A stretch of 64,000 nt of DNA from Phylloscopus collybita (GCA_027886175.1 JAJNNQ010000077.1:2790001-2854000), one strand, 5' to 3'; positions 43,263 through 56,243 are shown, numbered from the stretch's first letter. Numbers and translations: made by a program. Notes: generated by a model from the sequence alone, not told the origin.

Positions 43263-43988
43263 GCGCAGGGTCAGCACCAAAGGCACAGACACCAACTGAA
43301 GGAATTATTACAATGCAAAAGTGCAAAGAATCACAAGAGGAGAAGTGTCTGCAGTGAGTAAGAAAGCTCCATCAGCAGTTACCCTCAGACTTTCCCATCA
43401 CCCACACCCACACCTCAGCTGGGGGAAGCTGTCACAGCCAAGGACTGCAGAGCCACTCCTGGACACTGGGAATTCCTGCAGGTGCCTCCAGCCACAGGTG
43501 AGGCTCCAGCCTCGCTGGGAGAGGGCCCAGCTTTGATAGTGCTGAATAAACAAACTGACAGCACTTCTAGAGTGGGAACATCTGGATTCATCCTCCTCTT
43601 GGGTCCCTCCCTGAAGTAAACTCCAGCCCTCCGCCCTCCTGGCCTTGACTGCTAGCTCAGATTCTGGAGGGCTTTGGGCCAAGATCACTTCAGGAAAGGG
43701 GAAGAGACACAAAAGAGGCTCCTTACCTAGGATTGCTCCAAGGCTTTATTCTTGAAGGGATTCCAGGGGCAAAGAGGATGAACAAGGAAGAACATGGGTT
43801 TATGTAGACCCTCTGTCCAAGGACAGAGAGCTGGCACTGAGCCAGTTGGTCAGAGGTAGCAGGGGAAGGTAGGGTCACACCACACATTAACACCTTTGGG
43901 GCTCCTTTTGGGGTAAAACATCCCCAGAGGGATACAACACCTCCCAAAGCCTGGCCAGGGCCCAAGGAGGAACCAAGGGAGGTGACTT
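43263..43988 (+). other. A3-specific joint sequence
   Basis: 726 bp absent from the equivalent place at 30,296-30,445. It contains GGCTTTATTCTTG (43,742-43,754), i.e. AATAAAG on the minus strand, so it may be a minus-oriented LTR. No gene. Confidence 0.4.
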
Positions 43989-44146
43989 TGACCATACAGC
44001 CCCAAACAAGGCCAGATGTCAGATTTCATGGCCTTCCAAATTCCAAACACAGAAAGGTCAATCCATGTTTCACTAATGAGTGGATACATCTATCACAGTG
44101 CTAATGACCATGCATATTTCACTAATGAGCAGATACAAAGATAACC

Positions 44147-44350
44147 TTTGGCTGGAAGGTTCACCCAGAGGTCACCTTTGGCTCAGGGCCTGTTGTTCAG
44201 GCCTCACTCAGGCCTCTTGTCCACGCCTGGGATGAGCAGGGACATCTTTCACCAGATCAGATTGTTCAGAGCCCTGTCCCAGCTGGACTGGAATATTTCC
44301 AGGGATGGGGCATTGACCACCTGCAGCCCTCCACATCTCCCTGGCCATGG
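44147..44350 (-). repeat. CR1 3' fragment, A3
   Basis: Paralogue of 30,597-30,800, with a few substitutions. Confidence 0.65.
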
Positions 44351-44989
44351 AACCTGGCTGCAGAAATGGCTCCTTGGGGTGCTTTCCAAGGAAACCTGAA
44401 GTGATGGGGGTTGCTGTGGCACCCAAACCCAGCAGTGGGGTCAGTGCAGTGTCCATGGCCACAGCCCCTTGCAATGGCCCAGGGCAGGGTGGGATGATGA
44501 TCCACCCTCACTCCTGGCTCAGGGCAGGGCTGCAGTGGCCTTGGGGGCACCTTGGGGTAGTACACACCTGAGGAAGGTGTCTGTTTTCAGTGGGGAAACT
44601 CAGGAGTTTTAAATTGCTTAAAAAAATAATAAATAAAAAAATAAACCCTCTTTGGCTGAGTGCAGCCAGTTCTCTGAGCAAAGCAGGTCCCAGGTGAGTG
44701 AGGAGAAAGAGGATGGGGTTGGGGGATGTGGAGCAAGGTTGTCCACACTGGGTCAGACCTCAGGGCACAGCTTCTCTGAGCAGGCCAGACCTCCTGAGGA
44801 GGGACCCTGGGTCAATATCAATCACTGAATGCTGCAATCAGCTCTATTCTAGCAAGAAAAATACATCCTTGAAAATAGGAATACATATTTCTTAGAAATT
44901 CTTTGAAATATTTCTCCATAACTCTAGGAAAAAGATTTCCTAATGAACTGCAGCAGACCAGAGGGAAATCAAGGCAGAGCCATGGTTTG

Positions 44990-45870
44990 TCAGGAATTGC
45001 TTGATCTTAATGAGCTCTGTGGTACATTTGATGCTGATCCCTGGAACCTAAGGGCCTGAGAGGAGATTGCACAAACCTTTGCAGGAGTCAAAGTCAGAAG
45101 AAAAACCGAAAGTGTCTTGAGGCATTAATGGGTTGCATTGAGGTCCATCCCCAACACAGGTTCCTCATGGACTCCTTGGAAGAGAGAACTGGAGGCCAGG
45201 ATTGCACAAAATCCTCTCAGAAATTCAGTGTGGGAAGGAAATTCCAATGCACCTTAAAAACTTTGAGTATCTCAAAGTATTAATGAGCCCCACTGAGTGT
45301 CAGTGCAAAGATCCCAAGGGACTCATTAAAGCAAATAATTGGAAGACAGGATCGCAAAAAAACTTCTCAGAGACTCAGCGCCAAAAAAAAAGTACTTTAA
45401 GAAACTTTGAGTACCTTAAAGTATTAATGAGCCCCACTGAGTGTTTTTGCTGAGGAAGAATCCCAAGGGACTTTTTAAAGTAGATAATTGGGGGCCATGA
45501 TTTCACATACTTCTCAGACTCAGTGTCAAAAAAAGTTCTTTATGAAACTTTGAGTACCCTGAAGTATTAATGAGCCCCCCTGAGTGTTTTTACTGACTAA
45601 GGATCCCAAGGGACTTGTTAAAGCAGATAATTTGGGCCAGGATTGCACAATCTTTCTCACAGAATCAGATTTAAAGAGGAAACACCAAGTACCTTCAAAT
45701 AACTGAAGTACCTTGAAGCATTAATGAGCCCCAGGGAGTGTTGTTACTGACAAAGCCTCTCAAGGTACTAATTACAGCAGATAATTGGAGGCCACGATTG
45801 CAGAAACCTCTCAGAAACTCCAAGGCAAAAGCCAAACCCAAAGTCCTTTGAAGAACCTGCAGTGCCTGGG
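44990..45870 (+). repeat. 143-bp tandem satellite, copy A3
   Basis: Same unit order and number as A2 (31,440-32,320), differing by scattered point changes. Confidence 0.87.
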
Positions 45871-48800
45871 AGCATTCAGGAGCCCCCCAGGGCCATTCCT
45901 GACCAAGGCTCCCCAGGGACTCCTTCCAGCACATCCTTGAGGCCACTGGGCTGTCAGGGGGATGCTGAGGGCAGGACAAGGGGCTGAGAGTGCCCAGCCT
46001 TGCTGGGGCTGTGCCAGGAGGCTCCAGGGCCTCAGGACAAGGTGTCTCCTCCCAGCCCTTGGTGGCACAGACCCTGCTGTGCCCCAGGCCACCAAGACTT
46101 GGCTTCTCTTTGTCCCCTCCTGGCATCACTGCCTGCAGTTCTCTGCTCTACCTGGGGTCTGGGGACACTTTCTCTGTTGTTTCCCTCACTGGGACACATT
46201 AAAACTTGCAGAAACTTTGGAGTTGGATTCTGACTTGGAGTTCTTGAGAGGTTTCTTCATCTCCCTCTCAGGGACTGATGCTCAGGGCCTCAGCACAAAG
46301 CCCCAAGAGGGTCATTAAAGTCCTTGTGCTTTGTCTGTGCTGCTGAGCTGGGCTGGGCTCCTGGCACAGAGGCAGCAGCTCCTGGCAACCAAGAAGAGCT
46401 TCAAAAGACATTTCTCCTGATGAGCAATTCTTTTCCCAGCCCAGCAGAGCTTACTCACAGCTCACTGGAGGAGAAATCCTCACAGCATTTGGAACAGTCA
46501 CTCTCTGGCTGGGGGAAGATAAGCTGCACTTCCTGCAGGGATCTCCTGAAGCTGCCACATCCCACAGCTCTGAGGCCCTTCCAGGAGGACTCTCAGAGCT
46601 GCTGCAGGGCAGGGATGTGGCCCTGGGGCAGGGCTGGGTTTCCCTGCTGCAGCAGCCCAGGCACAGCACAGGGTAGCTCCCTGTGCCAGGCTCTGCTGCA
46701 GGGCTGAGCAGCCGGGGCTGCAGCCAGGGCTGCCCAGGGCTGTCCTGCAGAGCAGGCTCCTGCAGCCCAGGGCTCTGTGCTGGCCCAGGGACTCTGCTGC
46801 CTGCCAGGGACAGCTCTCAGCGAGCCCTGGGAGCTGCTTCCAGCGCTGGGGAGAAGCTGTGGGGGGAAGGAGCCACCCTGAGCAGGGCAGGTGCTGCTGC
46901 TGAGAGGTGCTGTGTGGGGCAGGGCTGCTCTCAGCTCCACACCAGCCTGGGCACAGCTCCGGAGGACACTTCCCAAAAGAAGGTGAGCCTGGGGTTGCTG
47001 TAAAGATCAGGAGCTTTCTTGAGAGTGTTTTCAATTTCCTGCTTGGAGAAGGATGGGAGAGTTGGGGTGATGACAAAAGGATTTTTGCTTTTTATACATT
47101 TTTCATATATTCATAGCTCTGTTAACTGCTATTATATAATTATAAAACTATAATCTTTAATTTACTCTATTTAACTACCATTGCATATACTTAGTATAGT
47201 ATACATATACTTATATACTATAGTGTATATTGTATAGCATACATATATATACTTATATACTTATAATATACATATACTTATTATTGTATAATTCTTAATT
47301 AATTCCAGCATGTTTCCTACCCTTTCTTTTAAGTTTTAGAACAATAAGCTGATCTTCTAATTACATTCCTGAACTACTGTGTAGTCTTATTATCAGGAAG
47401 AGGACCTACAAGAAGAACATTTTGTTTTTGACCCAGAGTGTTAGCAGTCATAAAAAAAAGTGGGGCAAAGAAACCCTTCAACCAACTCCAAGGAACTGAC
47501 CCAAAGGTGTGTAACTGGGGCCACTGAATCTCCTATTGGATGTTCTTGTTAAATATCCTAATTAATCAACCTCAATAAATTGTTGAAATCAGGGGCTGGG
47601 TGTGCCCAATCCCCACTGGGACACCTGGAAGCTTCCAATAAAGGTCTGTTTTTTTTTTACTGTTCTAACTCTGTTACAAAGGGGTTTTTTTCTCTTTTGA
47701 TTATGGGCAACAGGAGGATTAAAGAAGCAGAACAGGAATTGCAATCACAGAAACCCAGAACATTCTGAGTTGAAAGGGACACTCAGGATCATCAAAGGAA
47801 TGTTTGAACATTTACAGAGACTCCAGCACTGTAACTTTGGGTGGTCAGTCTCTCTGCTGGGAGGCTCCACAAGGGCCTTCAGCCCCTCCTCAGCCCTGGA
47901 CAGCAGCAGCAGCAGCAGCATCACCTTTGCAGGGCCCAGCAGGGCTCTCCTGAGCTGCCCTTGCCCAGCTGCAGACAGAGCCTGCCCCAGCCAGGGCCCT
48001 GCAGACAGGCAGGTTTCTGTAGGGCCGGGCCCAGGGCACAGAGGCTGGGATGGGCTCTGTCAGCGCTGGCAGGGACAAGGCTCCTCTCAGCAGGGAAATG
48101 TCCAGGCCCAGGGAGATGCTGAGGGAAGGAGAGGGGGCTGAAGAGAGCAGTGCTGGGGGCAGGAGGGCACTGTGGGTGTGTGGGAGGTGCCGTGCACAGC
48201 TGGGCACGGGAACACTGTCCTGAGTGCCCGGCTGTCTCTGCCCTGCCCTCCCAGGCACAGCCCCACCACATCTTCTCTTGGTTCTGCACTGCCCTGAGAT
48301 TGTCCCTGTCATCTGGTGCTCTCAGGGAGGCTCTGGCATTGGCAGCAGCTGAGTCAGGCACTGCCCTTGGGATTGCTGCCAGGCAGCTGTGGCCATGGCC
48401 ATGGGGTGTCCAAGCTTCCCTGGGAGCTGTGGGGCTGTGGGGAGAGCAGTCCATGGGAAAGGGGAATGGGCTGAGCCCCCTCCCTGAGATCCCATCATGG
48501 GCACACCCAGGGATCTCCTTGCTGTGTCCTTGCAAGCTCTGAGCTGCCCTCCTGGCTGCAAATCTGTGCCAGAGCCCCTCGCAGTTCCCTGAATGTGCCC
48601 CGGGGAAGTGCAGAGATGCCAGAGCTGAGGAAATGCTGCTGGGTTTGCCAAGGGAGCCGTGAGTGTCCTTGGCAGAAGGGAGTGCTGAGACCTTGCCCAG
48701 AGCCCTTTGGAGAGGGGGAGACTTTCAGGGATCCCTCTGCTCTGGGCAGGGTCTGGTTTATCCCAGGGTGACCCAGGAGTGTGACTGTGCTCTGACTGCA

Positions 48801-49341
48801 GCCAAAGCTGCAAACCCAGGGCAGTTGGGAACAAGCCCATCCAGCCCCTCAGCTTGCCCAAGGCACAGGGAATCCTTTGCCTCTCACATCTCTCAGTGGC
48901 AAACTCTGAGTGCAGCAGAGATGCTGGGGATTTCTGACCTCAGAGAACCAGCAATGATGTGTGGGCAGGAAAACAGAGACAAAAATTCCTTCCTTCTGTC
49001 CATGTCTTTTAGAAGTGGGAGTGCTGATGAAAACAAGCCTGTCTGCATTAAGAGTGATTCCCCTTACAAATCCTGAATATCCAGCCTTGTCCCTCTGCAA
49101 CACGGCCAGAAACCCAGGGCAGCAGGGCAGGGATGGCTCCTGGAGAGCCCCCACACACAGGTCTGGCTGCTCCTGGCACACTCAGACAGCACAAATGGAG
49201 CTCAGGCAGGGACCTGGGTGAAGGTTTTCCCAGAGCAGAAACAAGAGTGGGTGTGTCACAGTGGGAGAGTGGACAGGGAATGGCCCAGGTTTGGCTCAAA
49301 GCAGCCTCTGCTGACTTGTCCCTGTTCTTCCTCCATGAACA
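45871..49341 (+). other. Spacer upstream of receptor 3
   Basis: Matches 32,321-35,796. It contains the third 118-codon open frame (45,962-46,318), an AT-rich tract (47,090-47,320), an LTR-like fragment (47,390-47,690) and a CAG run of six units (47,901-47,918). No gene called. Confidence 0.5.
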
Positions 49342-49343
49342 GG
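49324..49343 (+). promoter_or_regulatory. Probable 3' splice site before receptor 3
   Basis: TTCTTCCTCCATGAACAG lies just before the coding exon, as in the two other units. Confidence 0.5.
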
Positions 49344-49365
49344 ACCCCATGTGCAGCCCCAGCAA

Positions 49366-50298
49366 ATGTCCAACAGCAGCTCCATCAGCCACTTCCTCCT
49401 GCTGGCATTGGCAGATACGAGGCAGCTGCAGCTCCTGCACTTCTGCCTCTTCCTGGGCATCTCCCTGGCTGCCCTCCTGGGCAACGGCCTCATCATCAGC
49501 GCCGTAGCCTGCGGCCACCACCTGCACAGCCCCATGTTCTTCTTCCTGCTCAACCTGGCCCTCACTGATTTGGGCTGCATCTGCACCACTGTCCCCAAAG
49601 CCATGCACAATTCCCTCTGGGACACCAGGAACATCTCCTACAATGGATGTGCTGCACAGAAGTTTTTCTCTCTGCTCTATATTTCAGCAGAATATTCCCT
49701 CCTGACCATCATGTGCTACGACCGCTACGTGTCCATCTGCAAACCCCTGCACTACGGGACCCTCCTGGGCAGCAGAGCTTGTGCCCACATGGCAGCAGCT
49801 GCCTGGGCCAGTGCCTTTCTCTATTCACTGCTGCACACAGCCAATACATTTTCCCTGCCCCTGTGCCATGGCAATGCCCTGGGCCAGTTCTTCTGTGAAG
49901 TGCCACAGATCCTCAAGCTCTCCTGCTCACATTCCAAACTCAGAGAAATTGGGATTTCATTGGTTGGTGCCTGTTTAGCTTTTGTATGTTTTGTGTTCAT
50001 TGTTTTCTCCTATGTGCAGATCTTCAGGGCTGTGCTGAGGATCCCCTCTGAGCCGGGACGGCACAAAGCCTTTTCCACCTGCCTCCCTCACCTGGCTGTG
50101 CTCTCTCTGGTTCTCAGTACTGGTATTTTTTCCTACCTGAAGCCCCCCTCCATGTCCTCCCCATCCCTGGATCTGTCCCTGTCAGTCCTGTACTCGGTGG
50201 TGCCTCCAGCCCTGAACCCCCTCATCTACAGCCTGAGGAACCAGGAGCTCAAGGCTGCAATGTGGACACTGATCACTGGACGATTTAAGAAACATTAA
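49366..50298 (+). CDS. Olfactory receptor 3, OR14-like (gamma-c type), intact
   Basis: 310 residues, no frameshift. All family marks of receptors 1 and 2 are kept: N-terminal sequon, TM1 Gly-Asn, SPMFFF, MCYDRY, KAFSTC, NPLIYSLRNQE. Only residue 18 differs within the first 70. TM3 is the most divergent of the three (KFFSLLYISAEY), with a lysine at residue 99, unusual inside a transmembrane segment. The loop-2/TM5 region reads SKLREIGISLVGACLAF. It ends KKH like receptor 2. Expected role: odorant GPCR at the olfactory cilium; ligand unknown. DNA flanks match receptor 2 better than receptor 1. Confidence 0.96.
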   Translation: MSNSSSISHFLLLALADTRQLQLLHFCLFLGISLAALLGNGLIISAVACGHHLHSPMFFFLLNLALTDLGCICTTVPKAMHNSLWDTRNISYNGCAAQKFFSLLYISAEYSLLTIMCYDRYVSICKPLHYGTLLGSRACAHMAAAAWASAFLYSLLHTANTFSLPLCHGNALGQFFCEVPQILKLSCSHSKLREIGISLVGACLAFVCFVFIVFSYVQIFRAVLRIPSEPGRHKAFSTCLPHLAVLSLVLSTGIFSYLKPPSMSSPSLDLSLSVLYSVVPPALNPLIYSLRNQELKAAMWTLITGRFKKH

Positions 50299-50328
50299 AC
50301 TGCTGGCCACTTTCTGCAAATCATTTGT

Positions 50329-50334
50329 AATAAA
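50329..50334 (+). terminator. Polyadenylation signal AATAAA, receptor 3
   Basis: Hexamer 31 bases after the stop codon, as in the other two genes. Confidence 0.7.
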
Positions 50335-50559
50335 AGTCATCTTTGATTGTTCTTGTTGGTCTGGTTGTGTTTTTAGGGTTTTTTTTCGCTCTCTTTTAGG
50401 TTTTCAGAATTATCCACAAATAAATGTCATTGTTTGTCTCATTTCTCATATTGATTCTCTCTTTCTGTGGCTCCAGACTATGTCAAGGATGAGCTGTGCT
50501 CTCAGTGGCTCTAAATGAACTCAAGGATCTCCCAGCAAAGATCTCACTTGAGATAGCCT

Positions 50560-51910
50560 TTTTTTTCTCTGGAACTACAGCAGCAATGTCTGTGTGCAGA
50601 GCTGGGGGCAGGGCAGGGGTGGCACAGCAGCTCTGCTCCTGCTGGCCACACCATTCCTGATCCAGGCCAGGAGCCATTGGCCTTCTTGCCCACCTGGGCA
50701 CACTGCTGCCTCATGTCCAGCCTGCTGTCCAGCAGTCCCTGCAGGTCCCTTTCTGCCTGGCTGCTCTCCAGCCACTCTGTCCCCAGCCTGTAGCACTGCA
50801 GGGGTTGTTGTGGCCAAAGTGCAGGACCCAGCCCTTGGTCTTGTTCACCCTGACATTGTTGGATTTGGGCCCTGGATCCAGCCTGTCCAGGGCCCTGTAC
50901 AGAGCCCTCCTGCCCTCCAGCAGATCCACACTCACACCCAGCTTGGTGTCATCTGCCAATTTGCTGATGCTGGACTCAATCCCCTCCTCCAGATCATCAA
51001 TGATAGGTCTTGAAATCCACGCTGGCTGGGGCTGATCCCTCAGCCATCCTGTGGGTGCCCTGTGATGGCACTCAAGGTGATCTGTTCCATCACCTGGCCT
51101 GGCACCGAGGTCAGGCTGAGTTCCCCAGATCCTCCTTCCAGCCCTTCTTGGGGATGGGCTCACATTGGCACCTCCAGTCCTCTGGGGCCTCCCTGATGAG
51201 CCAGGAGTGATGAGAAATGATGGAGAGCAGCTTGGGGTGCTCATCCAGCAGCTCCCTCATGCCCCTGGGATGGATCCCATCTGGTCCCAGAGACATCTGT
51301 GAGCATCTGAGTGGCTCAGCAGGTCAGCAGCTGCTTCCTCCTGGATGACAGGGGGGCTCTTCTGCTCCCTGTCCCCATCTACCAGCTCAGGAGAATACTT
51401 GTCCTGAGGACAACCTGTGCTATTGTTGAAAACTGAGGCAAAAAGGGGTATAAATACCTCAGCCTTTTCCTCATCTTTGTTGACCATATCCCTCCAATAA
51501 GGAATGGAGGTTTTCTTTATGCCTCCTTTTTCTATTAACATATTGATAAATTCATTTTTATTATCTTTCACATAAGCAGCCAGATTAAGTCGTAACTGAG
51601 CTTTCACCTCTCTAATTTTCTTTCTGCATGACCCAACAACATCCTTAAATATTTCCTGAGTTGCCTTGCCCTCTGTCTAAAGGGGATGCGCCCTCTTTTT
51701 TCCCCCTCAGTTCCTGCAAAAGCTCCATGCCTATAAAGGCCATTCATTTTTCTCACTGGCTTCTCTTTGGGCTCACAGCCTAGTCCTATTTCTTCATAAT
51801 TTATTTCTTGAGATGTGTCCATCCTTCCTGGACAATGTCTTTCTTTTTTTAAAATGGCTGTTTCCCTTAAAAAAATCAGTACCTTGTCTGGCACTCTCCA
51901 AATCTGCATC
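50560..51910 (-). repeat. CR1 LINE, internal ORF2 part, A3
   Basis: Paralogue of 37,030-38,330. The minus strand reads LNLAAYVKDNKNEFINMLIE, VDGDREQKSPPVIQEEA and, after a break, [12 protein letters not shown]. It is slightly more open than the A2 copy at its 5' side (51,257-51,607) but still interrupted. Confidence 0.88.
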
Positions 51911-53689
51911 TTGAACAGGCCAAAGTCAGCTATCTGCCAGTCCAGTGCAGAAGTTTTATTTGATTTTATTCTTTCACACAGTATTTAAAAACTCAATCAT
52001 TTCATGGTCACTGTACCCCAAACAGCCTCTGACCACCACTGATCTCCCAACAGCCCTTCTCTTTCATCAGCAGGAGACAGAGCTTTCCTTGGCAGTGGGA
52101 AGAGAAGGAAACCTCACAAAAGTGCAGCTTGGAAGGCTCAGCCTGGAGCTGAGGAGGAAGAAAAGTCCCTGCCAGGGTAGAATTTTGGTGCAGGAGGTGT
52201 CCCAGCGTGAGCCTGGGCCCTGCCCTGGCTCTGTGTACCAGGAGCCGGCAGCGCTGGGTGCAGGGAGCCCAGGGAGGGCAGAGAAATGCTGGGCTGAGAA
52301 ATGCTGGGGGGACAGCGAGATGGGCGTGTGCAGCCTGCCAGGGCACAGCAGCAGCAGCAGGCACAGGGGGCACAGGCTGCAGGAGAGATGGCCAAGGGCT
52401 GGGCAGGGCTGGCAGGGCCACAGGCACCCAGGCCTTTGTCCCCTGGACTCTGCCAGCGCCTCTGCAGGCCCCACAGAAGGAACTTTCCTTGCAGGAAAGC
52501 CTGCACTTGGCTTCTGCCTGGCCCCTCCCTGAGCAGGCTGGCAGGCCTTGCAGCTTTAGGACATTTGTCCTTGCTGCCCCTGCCATCCCCCTGCCCCACC
52601 AACAGCCCCAGCCAGCCGCGAGGGACAGGCCCTGCTGTGCCAGGCCTGGGCTCAGGCCTTGGCCTTTCTGCTCCCTCCAGCCAGCCCAGGCCTTGCTCAG
52701 CATTGCAGTCCCTGCTCACAGCCTTGGGCTCCCTGCAATCCTGGCCTCAAGGAGCTGCTCTCACCAGTGCCTGGGCAGCCTTTGGCACTCCCTGCCCTCC
52801 CTGGGGCCCAGGGATGCTCCAAGGGACTTGGAGTTTTGCTTCTGATTCCTTCAGCAGCTTCTTCAACCTTCTCTCAGAGCCTGGGGGACCTGGACTCAGC
52901 CCCAAATCAAGCGTGGGGCTGATGAAAACACAGAAACCCCTCAGGAGTGCTTTGTCTTCCTTCAAGTCTCTTTGAGCCTCTAAGACTTGTGCAGCTGACT
53001 TGAGTCAGTTTGGAGTCCTGTTAAGGAAGAAAATTTGAATATACATCTCATCAATTTTTCTTTCTTTAATCGAGCATTTTTCATTTTCCAGATCAGTGAA
53101 GAGTGGATAGAAACATTCCCCAAGGGATCTTGATGCTGAATGACTCCTTAGCAGATCTGGGCATGGAAAAGAATGAGCTCCTTGCAGGCTGACCCTGTTT
53201 GGACAAGCTGCTCCTCACCCCAACCTCACCATGTCTGACATTGCCCACCTGGCACTGACATCCCTGGGCCCTGCAACACAGCCTTGTCCCCTCAGCTCTG
53301 CAGCTGCCTGTCCCAGCCCATTGCACCATGTCCCACCTGCTCTCCTCAGGCCTCTGCCTGCACACAGGCCCAGGAGAAGTTTTCCTATTGGTGAGGAAAG
53401 AATGGAAAAGCCTGAGCAGGTTTCCTAAACAACAAAGCCCACTCAGGAACCACATGCTCAGGACAGGCTGCCTGGAATGATGTCACCTATCGACAAGGGA
53501 CAGTGTCACCAGAAATTGTCTCCAGAAGCAGAATCCTCTGAGTCTCTGAGATGAATTCTCTGTCCCTGTCCTGGATCTCTGTTGCAGATGGAAGCTGCTG
53601 GTGCCATCCTCAGCTTGAACCCTTCTTTGGAATGCAGGCAGAGGTTCCCAGGTGTGTAAAGTAAGCATTGCTCAATGTTGATGCAAAGC
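51911..53689 (+). other. Tail of A3 and lead-in to the minisatellite
   Basis: GC-rich, non-coding. 53,396-53,690 corresponds to 11,893-12,190 and is missing from unit 2. Confidence 0.5.
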
Positions 53690-55600
53690 TTTTGTGTTCC
53701 TCCTGGAACCAAGGAGGCTCTTGAGACACTGCAAGGCCTTGTTTAACCAAGGGTCCATTGTGACACAGCGGGGGCTCATGGAATCAAGGAGACAATTGTG
53801 ACAGTAGGGAGCCTCCTAGAAACAAGTCTCTGTTGTGGCAGTCATGGAATCAAAGAGACATTTGTGACTCAGCCAGGCTGTGTGGAACCAATGGTCCATT
53901 GTTACACTGCAGAGTCAAGAAGAACATGGTGACACCACAGAACCTCATGGAACCAAGGGTCCTTTCTGGCACAGCAGGGCCTCGTTGGAACCCAGGGGAC
54001 CATTGTGACACAGCAGGGCCTCGTGGAACCAAGGGTGCATTGAGGCACAGCTGGGCCTTGCTGGAACCAAAGAAACCCCTGCTAAAAGCAGGGTAACTCC
54101 TAGAACCAAGGAGTCCATTGGTACAGCATAAAACCCATGGAACCAAGGGGCCATTGGGACAAAGCAGGGCCTCATGGAACTAAGGGGACATTCTGGCACA
54201 TTGGGACTGCATGGAGAGATTTTCCCATTATGACAATGCAGATCCAAGGAGACCATGGAGACACTATGGAACCTCATGGATCCAAAGAGGCCATTGTGAC
54301 ACCAAAGAACTTCATGGAACCCAGAGTCCATTGTGACATAGCAAGGCCTCATTGGAAGAAAGGAACCATTGTTGACAGTACAGAAACTCATTGACCCAAG
54401 GGGGTGTGGTGACACAGCAGGGACACATGGAACCAAGGAGGCCAGTGACATTTAGGAACCACATGGCACCAAGGGTTCATTAGGACACTGCAGAAACAAG
54501 GAGACCATTGTTGACATTGTGGAAGCTCAGAGAACCGAGCAATCATTGTTACACTCCGAAGTGTGGTTGAACCAAATAGACCATTGCCCAACTTCAGAAC
54601 CTCATGGCACTAAGGCTTCACTGTGACACAGCAAGGTTCCATGAAACCAATTGTCCATTGTGACAATGCAGATCCAAGGAGACCATGGTGGCACTACGGA
54701 AGCTCATGGAACCAAGTGGTCTTTGTGACACAGCAAGGCCTCGTGGAACCAAGGAGACCATTGTGACGTCATGGAACCTCATGGAACCAAGGGTCCATTG
54801 TTCCAGTCCAGAACCAAGGAGACCATTTTGACACTACAGAACCCATGGAATCAAGGGTCACTTGTTAAAGAGTTGGGCTTCATGGAACCAAGAAGCCATT
54901 GTGACACAGCAGGGCCACATGGAACCCTGAACTATGGTCCATAGTGATACTGTGGATCCCAGGAGGCCATGCTGATACTAGGGAACTTCATGGAACCAAG
55001 AGTCCATTGTGACACAGTTGGGCTCCAAGGAACAAATGGCTCATTGTGACAGTGCAGATCCAAGGAGATCATGGTGACATTACAGAACCTCATGGATCCA
55101 AGGAGCCATTGTGACACTGTGGGGACTCCTTGGAACAAAGAGCATTGTTGATCATGTGGAAGATGCTCATGGAAACTGTGGGACATTGTGGCACTGCAGA
55201 GCCTCATGGAGCAAAGAAGACCACTGCAACACGGAGGAATTTTATGGAACCAAGCAGTCATTTGCACACTGCAGAACCAAGAAGACCATTGCTGGCAGTA
55301 CAAAACCTCATGGAACTGAGGGGCCATTGTTATACCTAGAGGCCTGGTGGAACCAAGGGGCCAGTGTGACACCGTGGGGCCCCATGGAATCAAATATTCC
55401 TTGTGACACAGTGGGGCTGCTTGTCACCAATTCTCCATTGTGATACTGCAGATGCAAGAGACCGTGGTGACACTATGGCAGTTCATGGAACCAAGGGGCT
55501 GTTGTGGCACACCAAGGCCTTGTGGAACCAAGGAGAGCATTGTGGCAGTGCAGAACCAAGGAAGCCATTTTGACAGGACGGACCCTAATAGAATCAAGGG
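53690..55600 (+). repeat. 37-bp minisatellite array, unit 3
   Basis: Same consensus and largely the same unit order as 12,190-14,500, but about 400 bp shorter. The units equivalent to about 12,500-12,900 are missing. Confidence 0.9.
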
Positions 55601-55602
55601 TT

Positions 55603-56243
55603 TAGAAGAATCCAAAGGGTTAAGAGTTTAGCTGAAGAGAGAGAAGCAGGAAGCAATGGATATTAATGAAGAGTTTAGAGTAGAAGCAATGTAGGATAGT
55701 TGATCACTGCCAGATGGAGCTAGTTTGAGAAGACTATCATTTTCCTGACTTTGCTGTGTTTGAGGAAGTTCTGAGGGGAGAATGGAGATGAAGAAACTGT
55801 ATTTGCACCTGGGCCCCCAAACCAGTCAGAACCAGGCAGGAGAGCTTGAACTATGCCCCAGCGGTCAGAGAGCCTGCCAACAAGACCAAGGTGAAAAGTT
55901 TACCTTGAATAAGACGTTCTTGACTTCATCCTAAAGCACCACTGACCCATTTCAAAACCCACCGACCCAATTTGAGTGCGGGACTGCGTAAGCATGAAAG
56001 GACTTTGAGCTCATTTTATGATGAAGAGGAGAGAAGGCAGGGTTAAGTAATAAGTGTGTATAGGTGTGTTGAATGATTCCCTGAAAATGTAAGATTTTGT
56101 AGATAAATAGAGAGCCGGAGCTCTGTGATTTTTGCACACGTCTTTGGGAGGTTACTCCCCATGTTGCCTGGCAGTGAATTAACCATACCACTTTCTGACT
56201 TTAATTAGTTGGAGAGCCTTTGTCTGGGCTTTATTTACTTGAT
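55603..56243 (+). repeat. Probable ERV LTR in the minisatellite, unit 3 copy
   Basis: Paralogue of 14,505-15,150, at the same place in the array, so the insertion predates the duplication. Minisatellite units resume at about 56,245. Confidence 0.5.

Larger units (their letters stand above)
43989..53396 (+). repeat. Duplicated receptor unit A3
   Basis: Close copy of A2 (offset about 13,543). Unlike A2, its right end runs on without an LTR into sequence shared with 11,893-12,190 and the minisatellite, preserving the ancestral continuation. Confidence 0.9.
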
